From Zingiber officinale (taxonomy: Eukaryota; Streptophyta; Magnoliopsida; Zingiberales; Zingiberaceae), in NCBI RefSeq assembly GCF_018446385.1, contig NC_056002.1:32536636-32600635 (forward strand): DNA of 64,000 nucleotides, written 5' to 3'. The notes beneath the pieces were generated by a model that was given only the letters and a program-made list of their open reading frames with translations, had not been told where the DNA came from and did no database searches. A program made the translations under genes and the position numbers. This document shows positions 9,850 to 22,343 of this stretch, in pieces. Positions within the stretch are counted from its first letter, which is position 1, and each line of letters starts with the position of its first letter.

Positions 9850-12355
9850 TTCTAAGTAATCTACCATGTTGTCTGGCAGAACGGCGGTCAGCTTGTCCTG
9901 GCTTATGACCTTACTGGTCACAGTGGCTGGCAGGTGGCTCCCTTCATGAAGTTGACCGATCGTCCCTTTGATCGTCGAGTCGAACAGTCGAAGGACCTGA
10001 TCGGTAAACCTGTCACAGAACGCGTCCGAACAAAGGTAGACCTATTTCATGGTTTCAAACCTACTTCCTTCGGCGTCCTGGTAAATCCGCAGTGCCACAC
10101 GGGATCCCTCCAGCACCGCTCAGGATCCCTCTAGCTCGTCCTTGGCGATGGATAGCGCGGCATCCCAGGAGGCGATTTGATCACGGAGGGACTTCTCCTC
10201 GGTCGAGCGGTTGTTCCGCTCGACAACCAAAAAATCCTCGGCCTCCTTAAGCTTTCGGGCCTCTTGGTTCTTCAACTCGAGGTCGTCAATGACCCGTTGC
10301 TTCCGAGCAGTGGCCGACTCTATCTTCTTGTCGAATGTGGCAATCTGTTTCTTGAACCGAGCCAGCATCACCTCCTAGTCTGCAGACTTTTTCCACTCAG
10401 CCTCCAGAAGCTTATTGCTCTTCTTTAGGTCGGCCCTCAGTTTCTCGATCTTAGAAAGTGATGGCCCTTGGGAGGAGGAGGCGCCGCTCGAGACCTTGAG
10501 TTTTTTGAACTCGTCCTCCAAAAATGTGAGCCTGTGGTATATGGCCTGACTCTCCACCCAGTACTGCAAGTAAAGGAGAAAAATATTATAGTCGAACGGA
10601 GGTAAGCCAGAAGTTTGCTTTAACAAATTTACCCCGGTGGGCATTTGGGTGTGACTATTGGCCAGGGCGCCCGGAGGTAGCATCGCCGCATGGGCCCAGG
10701 CGTCCTCCCAAACTTCGGCAAGCGGCCCCCGGATGAGGATCTGGTACTCGGGGATCCGGAATTGGGCACTCGGCTCGCTATAGTCCTCCATTGATAGATG
10801 GAGCATTGTCGTAATAGATCGGCGGCCGCTCGGGGCCGAGTGGGATGTGGCCTCCCGACCGGAGGCCGGTAAGATCTCGGACTGTTAGACTGCTATAGGC
10901 TTTGGTGGTGGCGACATGAAGACCACGGGCAATGCGGCCCCGACCCCTTGCAGTAGCTCGGCCAAGGAGGGTGTCCGATCAGACGATGAAGCCTCCACGG
11001 TTTCTGGGAGCGGAGTCGGAGTCAAAGTTTCGACCCTCTTGACCGGTTGTGCGCCCGAGGTAGCAGAGCGTGAAGATAGCTCCGCTCGGCGCCTCTTGTG
11101 CCTAGTCAAGGGCACGTCGGAGGAGGCCGATCCCGAGGGTTCCTCGTCGGGAATGATGGGGCACTGCTCCGTCCGAGGCTGGGAGCTCGGGGTGGCCCCT
11201 CCGCTCAACACATGGCTAGTCGCGCGTTCACCCACTTCCGCGGGCGTCTCCTCTCTCACCCCTAGTGGATCTTCGTGAGTGTGGACCGACTGCAGACCAC
11301 AGCTCGCTAGTTCCTCGGTAGCAGTCGCCTTGATCGAGTTGTCCGAGAGCTTCGCCTTGTCGGACATCCGCGCACGCATCATGATGTCGGCTGCAGGATA
11401 AAGGAAAAATCAGTTAGCATCAAAGGAGAATGTAAAGAAGTATCTTACCTAGGCTGGTCGGCATACGGGTGTGGATCGGACTCAGGCCGAAGATGTAGAG
11501 GACACACTCAAGCAGCAGCTTGTGGATGTTGTACTTCTGACTGGCCAACATCGCCGCAACATCCAAGTAGTCCGATCGGCTCTTGTAGGTCTTCAGTGGG
11601 GGTTGAGGTGCCACTTCAAACTGCCAGCAGGTCGAGAATTCTGATCGCTCGGGAAGGCATAGGAAAATGAAGTACTCCCTCCAATGTTTATTGGAGGATG
11701 ACATTTTATAAAAGAATGCTAAGCCGACCCTAGACTGGAAAAGGAAGGTCTCCGGCTCGGACATCTTTGGGTAGTAAAAATATTGGAAGACTCAGGGGAC
11801 AAGAAGGATGTCGTGCAACCGAAATAAGATGACTACGTTGCACAGGAGACAGAAGGAGTTCTACACGAGTTGAGGGAGGGAGATAAGGAAATATTTACAG
11901 ACTACGATAATAAAAGGATGGATAGGGAACTACAGATCGGTGGTGAAATGGTCCCTTAACAGACAGATGCATCCGGTCGGCAAAGTATTTAGCCGATTGG
12001 ACGAGGAAGGCAGAATAATTTCGTGGTCAGGCGAAATTTTGAAGGCATTCCTAAGGACCTTCGTGTCGCCCTCGTCAAACCTAGATTCCATGGTGGTATA
12101 CCAAGGTCCAGGGATGGAGGCCGACCGCTGGGAGGAGCTGGCCATCGCTAAATACAGACACAAAAGAAAGATGATCGAAAAAGATGTGAAAAGTTTCACC
12201 GGAAGGACGTTAGAACAGTGGGTAGCAGAAGGCCCGAAGGAAAAAGTGATAGGGAGAGAGCTTACTGGAAAGGAAAGGAGGTCGCCGGAGAAAGAGAACG
12301 AAGGATCGTCGGAGGGCAAGAAGAAAGGAATCGTCGGAGGGCACAGCAGAAGCAC
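9850..12355 (-). pseudogene. Tat antisense ORF region (element A), PF04195-like
   Basis: Opposite in strand to gag-pol. The N-terminal part reads PGPWYTTMESRFDEGD (near 12120-12070), matching the element B antisense ORF (GPWYTTMESRFDRRD). The middle contains the RGPLAEVWEDA and LANSHTQMPTGV blocks (about 10740-10620), and the end is a Lys/Glu-rich coiled-coil-like segment (10120-10560). It corresponds to the 'putative gypsy type transposon' domain family annotated in plants; its function is unknown. It is broken. Confidence 0.7.
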
Positions 12356-12429
12356 GAGGTTGTCGGAGGCACATCAATGAAAGTGAAGAAGGCGACGATG
12401 CAGCAGACTCATATACCCCGGGCTTGGAC

Positions 12430-15400
12430 TGTAATGACCACCCTTCTTACTACTACTCTCTAAGGGCGACCGTTACCTAACTATTACTCTACTCACTAGT
12501 ATTACTTGTGCTATTATAGCAACACTTAGATTTATCACAGCCCCAGAGGAAGTCCTACCGAAAAATTTCGGCAGAATCTCCCATGTATCGGTGACCAAAT
12601 CAACCATATAGACACTATATACACAGCCACAGGCGGCTGGAACATACTATTTCACAACCACGCAGTATAATAACAAAAAAAAAAAGAAAAAGAAACTACC
12701 CTAGCAATAGCAAACAACTATATCACTCCAACATTAGGACGTATCAAACTACAAGTGTGGAATAAACTTAATTACAATCTCAACTCATAATAATATTTAA
12801 AGAAAACTAAAAGAACTCTAAACAAGTAGGTCCTGCAAATTTGCTAGCAAACTCTAGATCTCTCCATAGTCCAGTCATCACACACCTTCATTACCACCAC
12901 CTTGTCGCCTTCCTTTCATATTTTAGCTTTTCCTTTATCTGCAGTAGGAGGAAAAATAGATCTATAAGCGAAACGCTTAGTAAGTACTAATCTATCTCAC
13001 AAAAACTCGAAATGCATAGAAATGCAAACGATACTGAAACTGAAATGCTAAAAGAAAAGCTACATGTACTCATCTAATAGCAAGGTACTCAAATAAACTG
13101 CATACTCATGATATACCAGAATAAAGCTGAATACTGGAAATAAAACTAATCATGCTCACTAAACTGATAAGAAAGTAATGAAACAAATGTTGTATGCTTA
13201 GAATTAAAGGAACTAAACTTCTGTTGATTCTAAACATAGGTGATACTTGTTTCATTTACTTATAGCTTTATACTTGAAATTAATCTTTTAATTTCTTTTA
13301 CTTTTACTTTTCTTTCTTCTTCTTTTTCTTTGGGCCCAGGCTTAGTACCATCTTATGCGCGCTCCCTAATAGAGACTGCTGTAGTCCCACAGGGTAAAGA
13401 CCTCGGTCTTACCAGGGTCGAGACCTCGGAAACAGTCACCTGAATCTGTTTAACGACAACCTCGGAAGTCGTGTACTAGTCTCTTACTTTAATTTACTTG
13501 TTATCTCTTTTTAACTAGACCTTGGTCTTTTCTTACTTATAGCTGCTCATTATAGCAAAGAAAGTCCAAACTAAATGCTATGTACATACATGTATATGCT
13601 AAAATCTGTTCATGCATATCTTAAAGCAAAGGGAAACAAAAATCAGCATACTACTATATGTTATAATATGTTCATGCACATCTTAAAGCAAAGGAAAACA
13701 AAAATCAGCATGCTACTATATGCTAAAATCTGTTCATATGAATACTAAAAATCTGCACATGTGAATAACAAAAATCTGCACACATGAATCATTAAAAATT
13801 TGCGAATGAAGCAGAATTAAAAACTAATACGGCACATGCTATTCTAATACTGCATACTTTAAATAAAGACTGCCTTCTAACTAAATAAGGGTTGTTCTTG
13901 CCCTTTGAGTTGCAAGGAAAATGCTAAACCATTCTAACTAATTAAAGGTTGTTCTTGCCTTTTTAAGTAGCAAGGAAAATACTAACTGCATGCTTAAATA
14001 ACAAAGGTTATTCATATTCAGAAACATGGAAATCCAAGGCTAAGATACTAAACTTAAAACTAATCATGTGCATGGAATTAGCAAAGATGAACTAAGCTAC
14101 AATGAAAAATTCTGCATACAAAGAGATCCAACTACGCTAAAATTCTGCACATGATATTCTAATGGCAAGAAACTAAATTTCCAATGCTACTAAACAAGAC
14201 TGATCATGTTTATTAATAGCAAGAAAACTAACACCATGTTCCTGGATCTAAGGTTGCTCGTGCCCACTACTTAGCACAAAAGAATGGTCTAATAGGAATA
14301 CTGATTATATGAAACTGTAAATAACTAAAGGCTGAAAACTAAATCTGCAATTTCTCTAAATGACTTCCAGCAAAGGAAAGCATAAGAAAGAGATAGTTTC
14401 TGCTGCTATCAAAAGTTAACACATGATATACTAAGCACGCACTCAATAAATCTACAGATTCTGAATTGTTTCCAGCAAAGCATGGCATAAGGAAATAATG
14501 TTATTACTATAAAAGAAATTGATACAAGAAGCTGATGGTATGCTCGAATATGCTCGAATCAAGGAAAACAACATACACCTCTCATCAAAACCGAATTATC
14601 TTGACAAGGAAACAAAACTAAATCCCTTCAAGCTTCCAATTCCTAAAACATGCTACTGTCGAATTTAAAAGAAACAAATCTCTTAAACCCCTAGCAACAT
14701 GACCTTAAGCATGCTACTATATGCTAAACAAGCAAACTAACCCTATTTCTCTTCTTTGAAATACACGGCAGCAACATCAAAAACCCCCAATCTCATAGCA
14801 TGCTTCGGATTCAAGAAACTCAGGAAACAAGGAAACGAAACCGAAAGATCGGAGCAACTCCTACCACAGGTGAGTAGTACTTACAGCGGTTTGCTTGCAC
14901 TTACAACCGAAGGAGAGGAAGAGGCTTCTAGGGTTTTCGGCAGTGACTCCAAACTCGAGATTTCAACCCTTCCTCGTGTCCACGAGCTCTCTTCGACAAG
15001 GAGACCTCGAATCAGTGAAGAACCCACGGTGAGAAGTGCTCGCCGGCCGCCGAAGACGAAGCCTTAGCTTCGTTTTCGCCTGAGAGGGATCGCCGTCGCG
15101 AGAGGAAGAGAGGAAAGTTAGGTTTAGGGAAAAGGTTTCGGGTTACGGTAAAACACTTAAGCTTTCTTTTAAATCTAGGGTTTCCATTATAACTATACTT
15201 TATATATATCTCGCTTCATATTTATTAACAAACCACGCGTAGCCCAGTTGGTTGGCTGTGTCCGGTTGGGTCAGGTTCGACTGGAGGTTTTGGGTTCGAG
15301 TCTCACCTTCAACATTTTTGGTCAAAACTTCTTTCTTTTTGTAAACATACTAAACGACCTCCAAAAATTACGTAAAAATTCCTAAAAATCTCTAGAATAT

Positions 15401-15468
15401 TTTACAAGTATTTCCAAATATTTTTATGGACTTTTAGAACTTGAAATAGGGAAAATTGGGTCGTTACA
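12430..15468 (-). mobile_element. Tekay-like (chromovirus) solo LTR, about 3.04 kb
   Basis: On the minus strand it starts TGTAACGACCCAATTTTCCC at 15468 and ends GGTCATTACA at 12430, between near-identical 5-bp flanks (TGGAC/CGGAC). It contains the block shared with the other Tekay-like LTRs (about 12540-12600) and long AT-rich sequence with local duplications (13580-13740). The last 105 bp on the left resemble an LTR start, so a composite of two LTRs is possible. No internal coding region is present. Confidence 0.65.
15238..15305 (+). other. tRNA-like Pol III promoter boxes inside the Tekay-like LTR
   Basis: An A-box match (TAGCCCAGTTGG, 15240-15251) and a B-box match (GGTTCGAGTCT, 15293-15303) are about 42 bp apart, as in tRNA genes, on the strand opposite to the LTR. 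It does not fold into an obvious full tRNA, so it is more likely a tRNA-derived SINE head captured by the LTR than a tRNA gene. Confidence 0.5.
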
Positions 15469-15951
15469 CGGACGACCGGAGTCGTCCGATCTAGGTCACA
15501 GAAACCTAGGCGCAGATCTGGCCGTTGAATTTAAACCGCCAAACGTCGCCATCAATGCCTGTCATGTTAGACATATGGCGGTGGTGGGAGCGACACATGG
15601 TAGGCTACCACAGGTCGGCAATTAAGGTAAGTATGGGAACCTATTCTGCCTTAATGAGAAGGGATTTGCATGCTTCCCAAGAAATTGGGGTGACGTCAGC
15701 CCAGCCCGCGCTCGCCCAAGACTGCCTTATGGAAAAACTCTACCAAGAGTAAACCTTTGTTCGCCTGATCGGATCAAGGGAGCATGTTTATGACCGAGCG
15801 ACAAGCTTCAAAAGGTCGATCGGCAAGGATCATGCCTATCCTGATCAAAGCCCGCATAGAGAGGAAGGCCGATCGGGATGGAACCTGCTCACACAATAGT
15901 CTAGTCAGTCGGACTATAGCCTCCTTCGACTAGACTTGAAAGGGAGGCTTG

Positions 15952-16834
15952 TGATATGGTGATAAGGAGGGGCCCCACCCTGCTGCCACAGTGGAGGTCA
16001 ACAGCCCCGCTCCGTTGCCACGGTGAAGGTCAACGAAGGTCAGAGTCAAGACGGTCGATGGGCGGAGGATCTTGGCCGGTCGAGTGGGGCATAGCCCAAC
16101 CAGAGGTTAAACGCCAACCCACCATCTCCGACATGAAGTAATTAAATCGACGCTCAAAGGATGAGTAGAAGCCAGGCCGAGCGGCTCTTCCGCTCGGCGC
16201 AACGACGACCGAATTGGATCAAGGCCAATTAGCCAAATGACTCTCTCACACGGTGCGATAGTAGGCTTCTGGCCGAGCGGTCATCCCACTCGGCCCAGCA
16301 ACAGACGACACATGGACAGGAGACTCTCAGCCGAGCGGCTAGTCCGTTCGGCTAGGTAATAGACATAGCAGGATATCCTTCGACATCCTTTTGGGAGTTA
16401 GTGCCGCCAACGGGTGGCATGGTCAGACAGAGAATCGTATGACAGAAGCTTCCACTGTCACTTCAGAGATATGTGCGACCCGTTAAGGTACTGTGTCAGA
16501 GACACTTTACTGACATGTCTCTTAAGGAAAAGTTTGGGATTATGTGCTTGCTTTAATTAGTGTGCACACACGCTACAGGAACCCTATATAAAGGGAGGGG
16601 GGTCCAGGCATTAGCGGAGGTATATTTTTCTTGCGATCTCTATTGTTGCGCTACAATTCTTTACTTCTTGCTCCGTCGAAGACTGACTTGAGCGTCGAAG
16701 GGCCATCGCCGGGGACCCCTTCCCTGGTTCGGCACTGACGCTGCTTATGTTGTAGGCAGGAGCGAAGTCCCTCAGAGGTCAAAAGGAGTGCCACACCCCC
16801 CAACATCTACCTCCTTGACTTTCGGACATGATCA
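15952..16834 (+). repeat. 3' LTR of Tat element A (883 bp)
   Basis: Preceded by a purine-rich tract (GACTTGAAAGGGAGGCTTG), starts TGATATGG and ends GGACATGATCA. A TATA box lies at about 16586 (CTATATAAAGGGAGG). The downstream part aligns with the element B LTR (GTGCCAC...CCCCAAC, then GGACA-GATCA at the end). Confidence 0.8.
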
Positions 16835-17856
16835 GTAACAAATCAAGATTCTTTAAGGTATATATTAAATGTTTTTCCAAGGGCACCCAAATGGTCCTCA
16901 GTTGTCGACTCCTATTATATTTCTAAAGATCTAGAGGTAAACATATCAGAAAGTTTATTTTCCACTTTAGAACTTCACAAATTTAGATGTGTAGAATCAA
17001 AGGAACCAAGTTAGACAATTTCCCTAAAGGTAAGAACAGACGATCCAGACTCTGAAGCGTCAATTAATAAAGATAAAACAGTGTTATTGGTAAGAAAATT
17101 TAGTTAGTTTATTAAATCTAATAAATTTAATAAGTCGAAGGCGAAAAAGAACTTTCAGAGCAAAAGAAAGATACGATGCTACAACTGTCAGGGAGAAGGG
17201 CACATCAATAATGATTGTCCCGAACTGAAGAAGGAGAATGGCAAGGGAAAAGGACTAACAAGATCAAAGCAAAAGAATCGGAGGCAACATGGGATGAATC
17301 ATCGTCCTCTGAGTCCGAGATCGAGGCCTACGCCAGACTAGCCCTGATGGCAGACCACCGGAGAGACGTTGAAAGTTCCTCAGAGATGAGCATCGACGAA
17401 GAGGGAGGATCCTCTAAAGAAAGAAACAACGAAGGGGGAGCATCAGAATACGAGGTAAGTGAGGTACGCACACTATCTCCTAAGCAATCTTTTGAATTTA
17501 TCAAATGTTATCTAAGAATATAATACAATTAGAAAGAGATAATGTTAGGTTAAAATTAAACTTAGTAAATTAATATCCCTTAGATATGTTTGATAATTTA
17601 AATATAGAAAATGAAAAATTGAAAGTACAAATAAAAAAATTTAAAAATGATCATGAATGTTCAAACGATTTAAAAAAAAAATTTAAAAATTATGGTAGAA
17701 TCAACTGGTACATTAGAAATCACTAGGGACAAATTAAGAAAATCCCTAAAAATTATGTACCTTCCAAATTTTTAGTAAATCCAGTAGATAAGAACTTATA
17801 TTGGATTCTAAAATCTTTTTTAAATTATACTTTTAATTAAAAAAATTATGTTAAAT

Positions 17857-17860
<4 letters not shown>

Positions 17861-17888
<28 letters not shown>
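17861..17888. repeat. (TA)14 microsatellite
   Basis: Uninterrupted TA repeat in the AT-rich part of the copia fossil. Confidence 0.95.
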
Positions 17889-17893
<5 letters not shown>

Positions 17894-18781
17894 TTTCCTT
17901 TGCTCAAAATCTTATCTATGCATTAATTTGCTTGATTTAGTTATTTTTATAAAATCAATTATTTCGGTCTTAGATTTTGCTAAAAAAAAAATTTGTGTAA
18001 AATAAAAATATGATATATAAATAGATTTTTTTAAAATTCTTTGACAGTCGAGTTATTTTTTATAAAATTATTGACTAAAATCGTATTTTGAAATTTAAAA
18101 CTATTTCACAAGACTTAGTTTTTGAAAATTTTATTTTTCTATAATAAACTATAATATTTTCTGTCAAAGGATATATTTTTGTAATTTTATGACTGATAAA
18201 TTATTTTATATAAATTTATTAACAAAAATGCTATTTCAAACATTAAAAATAATTTTAAGACTTATTTCTGATAATTTTTTTTATAAAATATGATATTTTC
18301 TATCATAATAAAAAAAAAAAATTTTTTTCAAATATTATCTAAAGTAATATGAATTTTTTTTTAAAAAAAAATAGTTGCTTTACTAAACTAATTCATTTCC
18401 GTTTGACTAAATAATATCTTTCTAGAAAAAAATTTCTATTGGTCTATATTATTATGCTTAAATTTAAAATAGAAAATTAATTATTAAAAATATAATATGT
18501 TTGAAAATGATTTCTGAAAAATATTAGCCTACTAATAATGTTTATAATGTACCCCTATAAATCCTTTTCAGGTTTGTTTAACTCTTTATTGTATTTTTCC
18601 TTTTTTTTTAATGAGATTAAAGGAGGAGAAATAGATATAAGTTGAGAGAGAGTTAGGATTTTTTTTTTGGATTTAAAATTTTTATTTATTTTGCAAGCAA
18701 TTTTTAATCTAGTTTAGTTATGTTATTGCATTTTTAACCCTAACTTGAACTTGAGTTGATGCACATCAAAAAGAGAGAGAT

Positions 18782-19626
18782 TGTTAGTAGTCGTGGTAGT
18801 TTTGATATGGTCAACAAAGTTAAGTTATGTCTTATTGTATTTGATCCTTGTGTTTAAGTGTGCAGGAGCTTAGGAACACAAGAAGTCGAGTGGAAGACAC
18901 AGCTAGCGAGAATGATGAAATGGGAAAGAAGTCGACGTGCTTGGTGCATCCGAAGGACGAGATGCTACAGAAGAGTACATCGGTGGATGTGAAGGACGTG
19001 CACGATATTCGAGGAACGAGAAGCCAGGAAGAAAGCCTGCTCAAGGAGAAGGTCGGAGTTAGGTTTAGGTGGGCTCAATTTTGATTAGCCAGAGAATTAC
19101 CTACGCAAAGAACTATGTGAAGAGATCAGCTTTGAGCTGAGTTGCCCTGTGGAAGGTGCCTTCCATGGCTGGAAAGTGTCTTCCATGGTTGGAAGGTGTC
19201 TTCTATGAACAGTGCAAAGACGCATTCCCTAGCCGTTAGCTGAAGATAAAACTTTATCTTTGGCGATAAAATTTGCCACGCTGGAGGCGCCTTCCAGCTT
19301 CGGATTGAATTTTTCAGGGGCTATAAAAAGACCCGTGGACCTAGAAAATACTTATCAACTCTTGTATTCATTTCCTAACAATTTTCTGAGCATTCAACAA
19401 GTGTAAGAGGCTTCTTTGCCTTCAATGAAGGAGATTTTTAGTGCTTTCTTTTGCGTTATATTAACAATCATGTAGGTTGTAACTAAATAATTTCTTTGCC
19501 TCTTCTTTTTAGTTATTAATCTAATTGAGTACAATTGTACTACTAATTAGTGTTAAAAGATCGAGAAAAGTTTACTTTATTTTATAGATAATTCACCCCC
19601 CTCTTGCCGGCCCACCTACGCCAACA
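18782..19626 (+). repeat. copia 3' LTR (845 bp)
   Basis: Begins TGTTAGTAGTCGTGG directly after a polypurine tract and ends TACGCCAACA. A TATA box (GGCTATAAAAAGACC) lies at 19320-19334, followed by a plausible R/U5 region. Confidence 0.8.
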
Positions 19627-20100
19627 TAGGATATATCGTGGATGTGGATATCAAGGTGTGTCACATGACAAACACAACTGTCAAATTTTGAAGCAAAGGT
19701 ATGTGTCAATTAATACTGCATTTCTATTATAATTTTACTTGCAAACCCAAATTCTTTTTGTTTTATTACATTTTGTAAATATAACGACATGTCGATTGTC
19801 AGATCAACTAAAGATAATCATCATAACAACGTTCATGATACATATAAAGTAAATTTGATATCTATAACTGGTACTATCAAAATTTTATTTTATTAAATTG
19901 TAATGGTTCATTGAGAAAATGAGGTTAATAATTATCTTTATGATTACAGGTTCTCACAACATGTGCTAGGATGTTTATAATTATCTATGGTAAGTAATCA
20001 TCTATTTCCTTTATTTGCACAATTGGAAAGTACATTTCATCTTGGTTTTATTGAGCTAGTTCAATAATACAAATATAATTTCTAACTTACTCTTTTAAAC
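19627..20100 (+). pseudogene. possible 3' exons of an unassigned gene or transposase
   Basis: Directly after the copia LTR, a short open segment reads GCGYQGVSHDKHNCQILKQR, with Cys/His spacing like a zinc-knuckle or FAR1/MULE-type finger, and stops at a possible donor (AAGG/TATGTG). Two further segments bounded by AG and GT follow (about 19800-19848 and 19950-19985, the latter before GTAAGT). No start and no longer domain is visible. It could be the tail of a host transcript or transposase cut off by the copia element, or chance. Confidence 0.22.
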
Positions 20101-21144
20101 TTTTTAGATAACTGGTGCTTCACTTTTTGGCATGTTGTTGTCGAAATATAATTCAATGACTTGCTTAAAACTTGCATGTGGCTGTTGCTTAAAACTTGGA
20201 TGCGCGATTCTCCTTTTCTACATGATATTCACTGCTAACTTTACTATGTTAATCCTTTTTCTAATTAGCTGCTTGATCAAATAGAATCTATGATCAGTTT
20301 TAATGCATCAATGAAATGCATTATTGATGCAGTTTCCGTCTTTGGCTGTGGAAATTGCATAGAAGCACTGTGTTTATCTTCATTCTCTTGTCTTAAAGAA
20401 TATTAATATGGGGTCTGCTGTAGTTCATTTAACAATCTGTAAAGTATAAGCAGTTTAAGTTGATTAATTACTGTTTGTCTTTTGTATTTTTTTTTCCCGT
20501 CGAAATCTTCTGTTAATAATTGCTGTCTGTCATTTAACAATAAGTAAATGGAGACTTTTAGTTAGGATAATCAGAATCAGCACTTGTATTTTAGATGCTG
20601 CTTTTAACTTCCACAAATTGTTTGCTCAAGCAAATTATAGACCTCCTTACACTAGAATATTGTAAACGGATCTAATGGAGATCTCTGTTCTAGGTTGTCA
20701 TTGTTGTATGTATTGTAGGTAGTGTTGATAAGTTGCCTTAACTCTCAATCTGTCAAGTGGAATCAACACGGTGAATTTTATGTAATATTGATGATTTGAT
20801 CAGTAATTCAAGTGGAGCAAGATGTTAAGAGGTCTTAGAAGTTAAACAATTCTTAGATATGGTATTAGTTTGTCTTAATGAACAGATTTCATCCGTTAAA
20901 ATCTATTTTTTATAAAGGAAAATATATATAATAATAAAATAAAAGAAAACAAACTGAATCATTGGATATGATAAAGTAAAGGTGCTAAATTAAAATTAAT
21001 TAAATTTGAACTAAATTTAATAAATTCAATAGATAAGTAAATTAAAGATAAATTTAAAAAGAATTATGTATTTTCATGGAAATCTCTTAATTTTTTTTCT
21101 CTCCTCTTTCTCTCTATACACAGAGCAGTCACACTGGATCCCAC
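20101..21144. other. no gene seen
   Basis: AT-rich, with no long frames on either strand and no clear repeat. It resembles 3' UTR or intergenic sequence. Confidence 0.5.
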
Positions 21145-21345
21145 AGGTCATCCGAGATAGTAAATAGTGGTATACTTACCACATGAGGTCGTGGGGTTGA
21201 ACCACAAGACTGTCAGAGCGTAAATCCTTGAATCCTGTGCAATTCACCCCACCAACTTACTCTTTCGACTGTCGTGATTTACCTCTCTCGTGATGGTCTA
21301 GGATCGGGTGCGACGGAAACACTGAGGACGAACGATTTCACTTTT
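21145..21345 (+). mobile_element. possible tRNA-derived SINE
   Basis: A tRNA-like head is suggested by an A-box-like TAGTAAATAGTGG (about 21158-21170) and a B-box-like GGGTTGAACC (about 21193-21203), with CCACATGAGGTCGTGG between them. The following 140 bp is non-coding. No target duplication was found. Confidence 0.35.
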
Positions 21346-22181
21346 TACCAGGGAACAGCCACCCTGCCACTCGTGCGCCGCTCCGCCCCTTTTTTTTCCC
21401 CCTTTTTCTTCCCCATTTCTCCTGCTCATTTTCTTCTCCTTCCAGCGCTAGCAAACTCAGCAGCCCCTTCCCTCTCCTCCTTTTCTCAAGGGCAGCATCT
21501 TGCTGCCGCAGCCACCGACGCTGCCTCTCCCTTTTCTCCCTCTGCTTCCTCTTCTCCATCAAAGAGTAGAATCATTTTTGTTGCCTTCTCCAACAGCCAA
21601 CAGTAGCCGTAAGGGCTGCTATCCTTTTTCTCTTTGAATTTAAAGTTAAAATTGATCTCAACTTGAAGTTGCAAAGCAAGTTGGTGAAAATTTTTAAATG
21701 TGCTTGAAAAGTTTTTCACGACTTCTCTCTATTTTTTGTAAGATTGATATATGATGCTTTTAAAGTCAGTAACTTGTCTTGATGTTTTTATTCGCGGTTC
21801 ATACATATCCAAATTATGTACAACAAAGCTAACATATTTTTTCCCTACATTAAAAATAATATTCAAAATCTTGTATAAACAAAATATTAGAATTTAAAAT
21901 GAAACAATTTACCATTCTTTGATAAATGGAACGTGTTTTGCAGCACACAAAAAAAACATGAAAAATAAATAAGGTTGTGTAACTTTCTACCTACAAAAGA
22001 AATAATTAACAGTTCAATTTTGATCCATCAACATATTGTAAAATAAATTACTAATATGTTAACTATCAACTTAAGTCTCAACGTATAGTTAAGTATAGAC
22101 AATAAATTATTCATATGATTCTTAAAAGAGAGCATATCCTTTAACTTCATCTTAGATTCTAAATTGTTTAAATAGCATGGC
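21346..22181. other. no gene seen; C/T-rich then AT-rich spacer
   Basis: A pyrimidine-rich stretch at 21380-21570 gives Pro/Ser-rich and (reverse) Lys/Arg-rich open frames that look like composition artefacts. The rest is AT-rich with no repeat structure. Confidence 0.45.
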
Positions 22182-22343
22182 TAATGAATCTCGTGTGAAG
22201 AATTTCAACCAGTAATTTAGAAATAATATGTTTACATTAATCAAATTCCAAGAAACCATTTAATGAATCTCTTGCGTGAAGAACTTTAATAAGTAATTTT
22301 GAAATAATACGCTTACATCAATCAAATTCTAAGAAATCATTTT
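22182..22343. repeat. local tandem duplication, about 80 bp x 2
   Basis: AATGAATCTC...GTGAAGAA...AAATTC-AAGAAA-CATTT occurs twice in a row with about 15% differences. Confidence 0.8.

Larger units (their letters stand above)
3386..16834 (+). mobile_element. Ty3/gypsy Tat-lineage fossil (element A)
   Basis: Parts in order on the plus strand are gag, protease, reverse transcriptase, RNase H, integrase, a minisatellite, an antisense ORF region on the minus strand, a polypurine tract and an 883-bp 3' LTR (15952-16834). The 5' LTR is not in the window. Three later insertions split it: a hAT-like element (6714-7302), a TRIM (8198-8920) and a Tekay-like solo LTR (12430-15468). It is heavily broken and old compared with the TRIM inside it. 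The right end lies within copia gag sequence, so A itself landed in a copia element. Confidence 0.8.
16835..19626 (+). mobile_element. Ty1/copia fossil: gag part and 3' LTR
   Basis: Contains copia gag sequence with a CCHC zinc knuckle (CYNCQGEGHINNDC, about 17179-17220), an acidic Ser/Glu-rich tail (17220-17520), then AT-rich sequence, a purine tract (AAAAAGAGAGAGAT, ending 18781) and an 845-bp LTR (18782-19626). No pol sequence was seen between gag and LTR. Its 5' portion is separated from it by element A. It is broken. Confidence 0.75.

Noticed and set aside
11940-12380. Plus-strand frame of 146 codons
   Set aside because: Shadow of the start of the minus-strand antisense ORF of element A, which matches elements B, C and D.
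15238-15305. Functional tRNA gene
   Set aside because: A and B boxes are good, but no convincing acceptor stem or anticodon arm was seen, and it lies in a repeated LTR.
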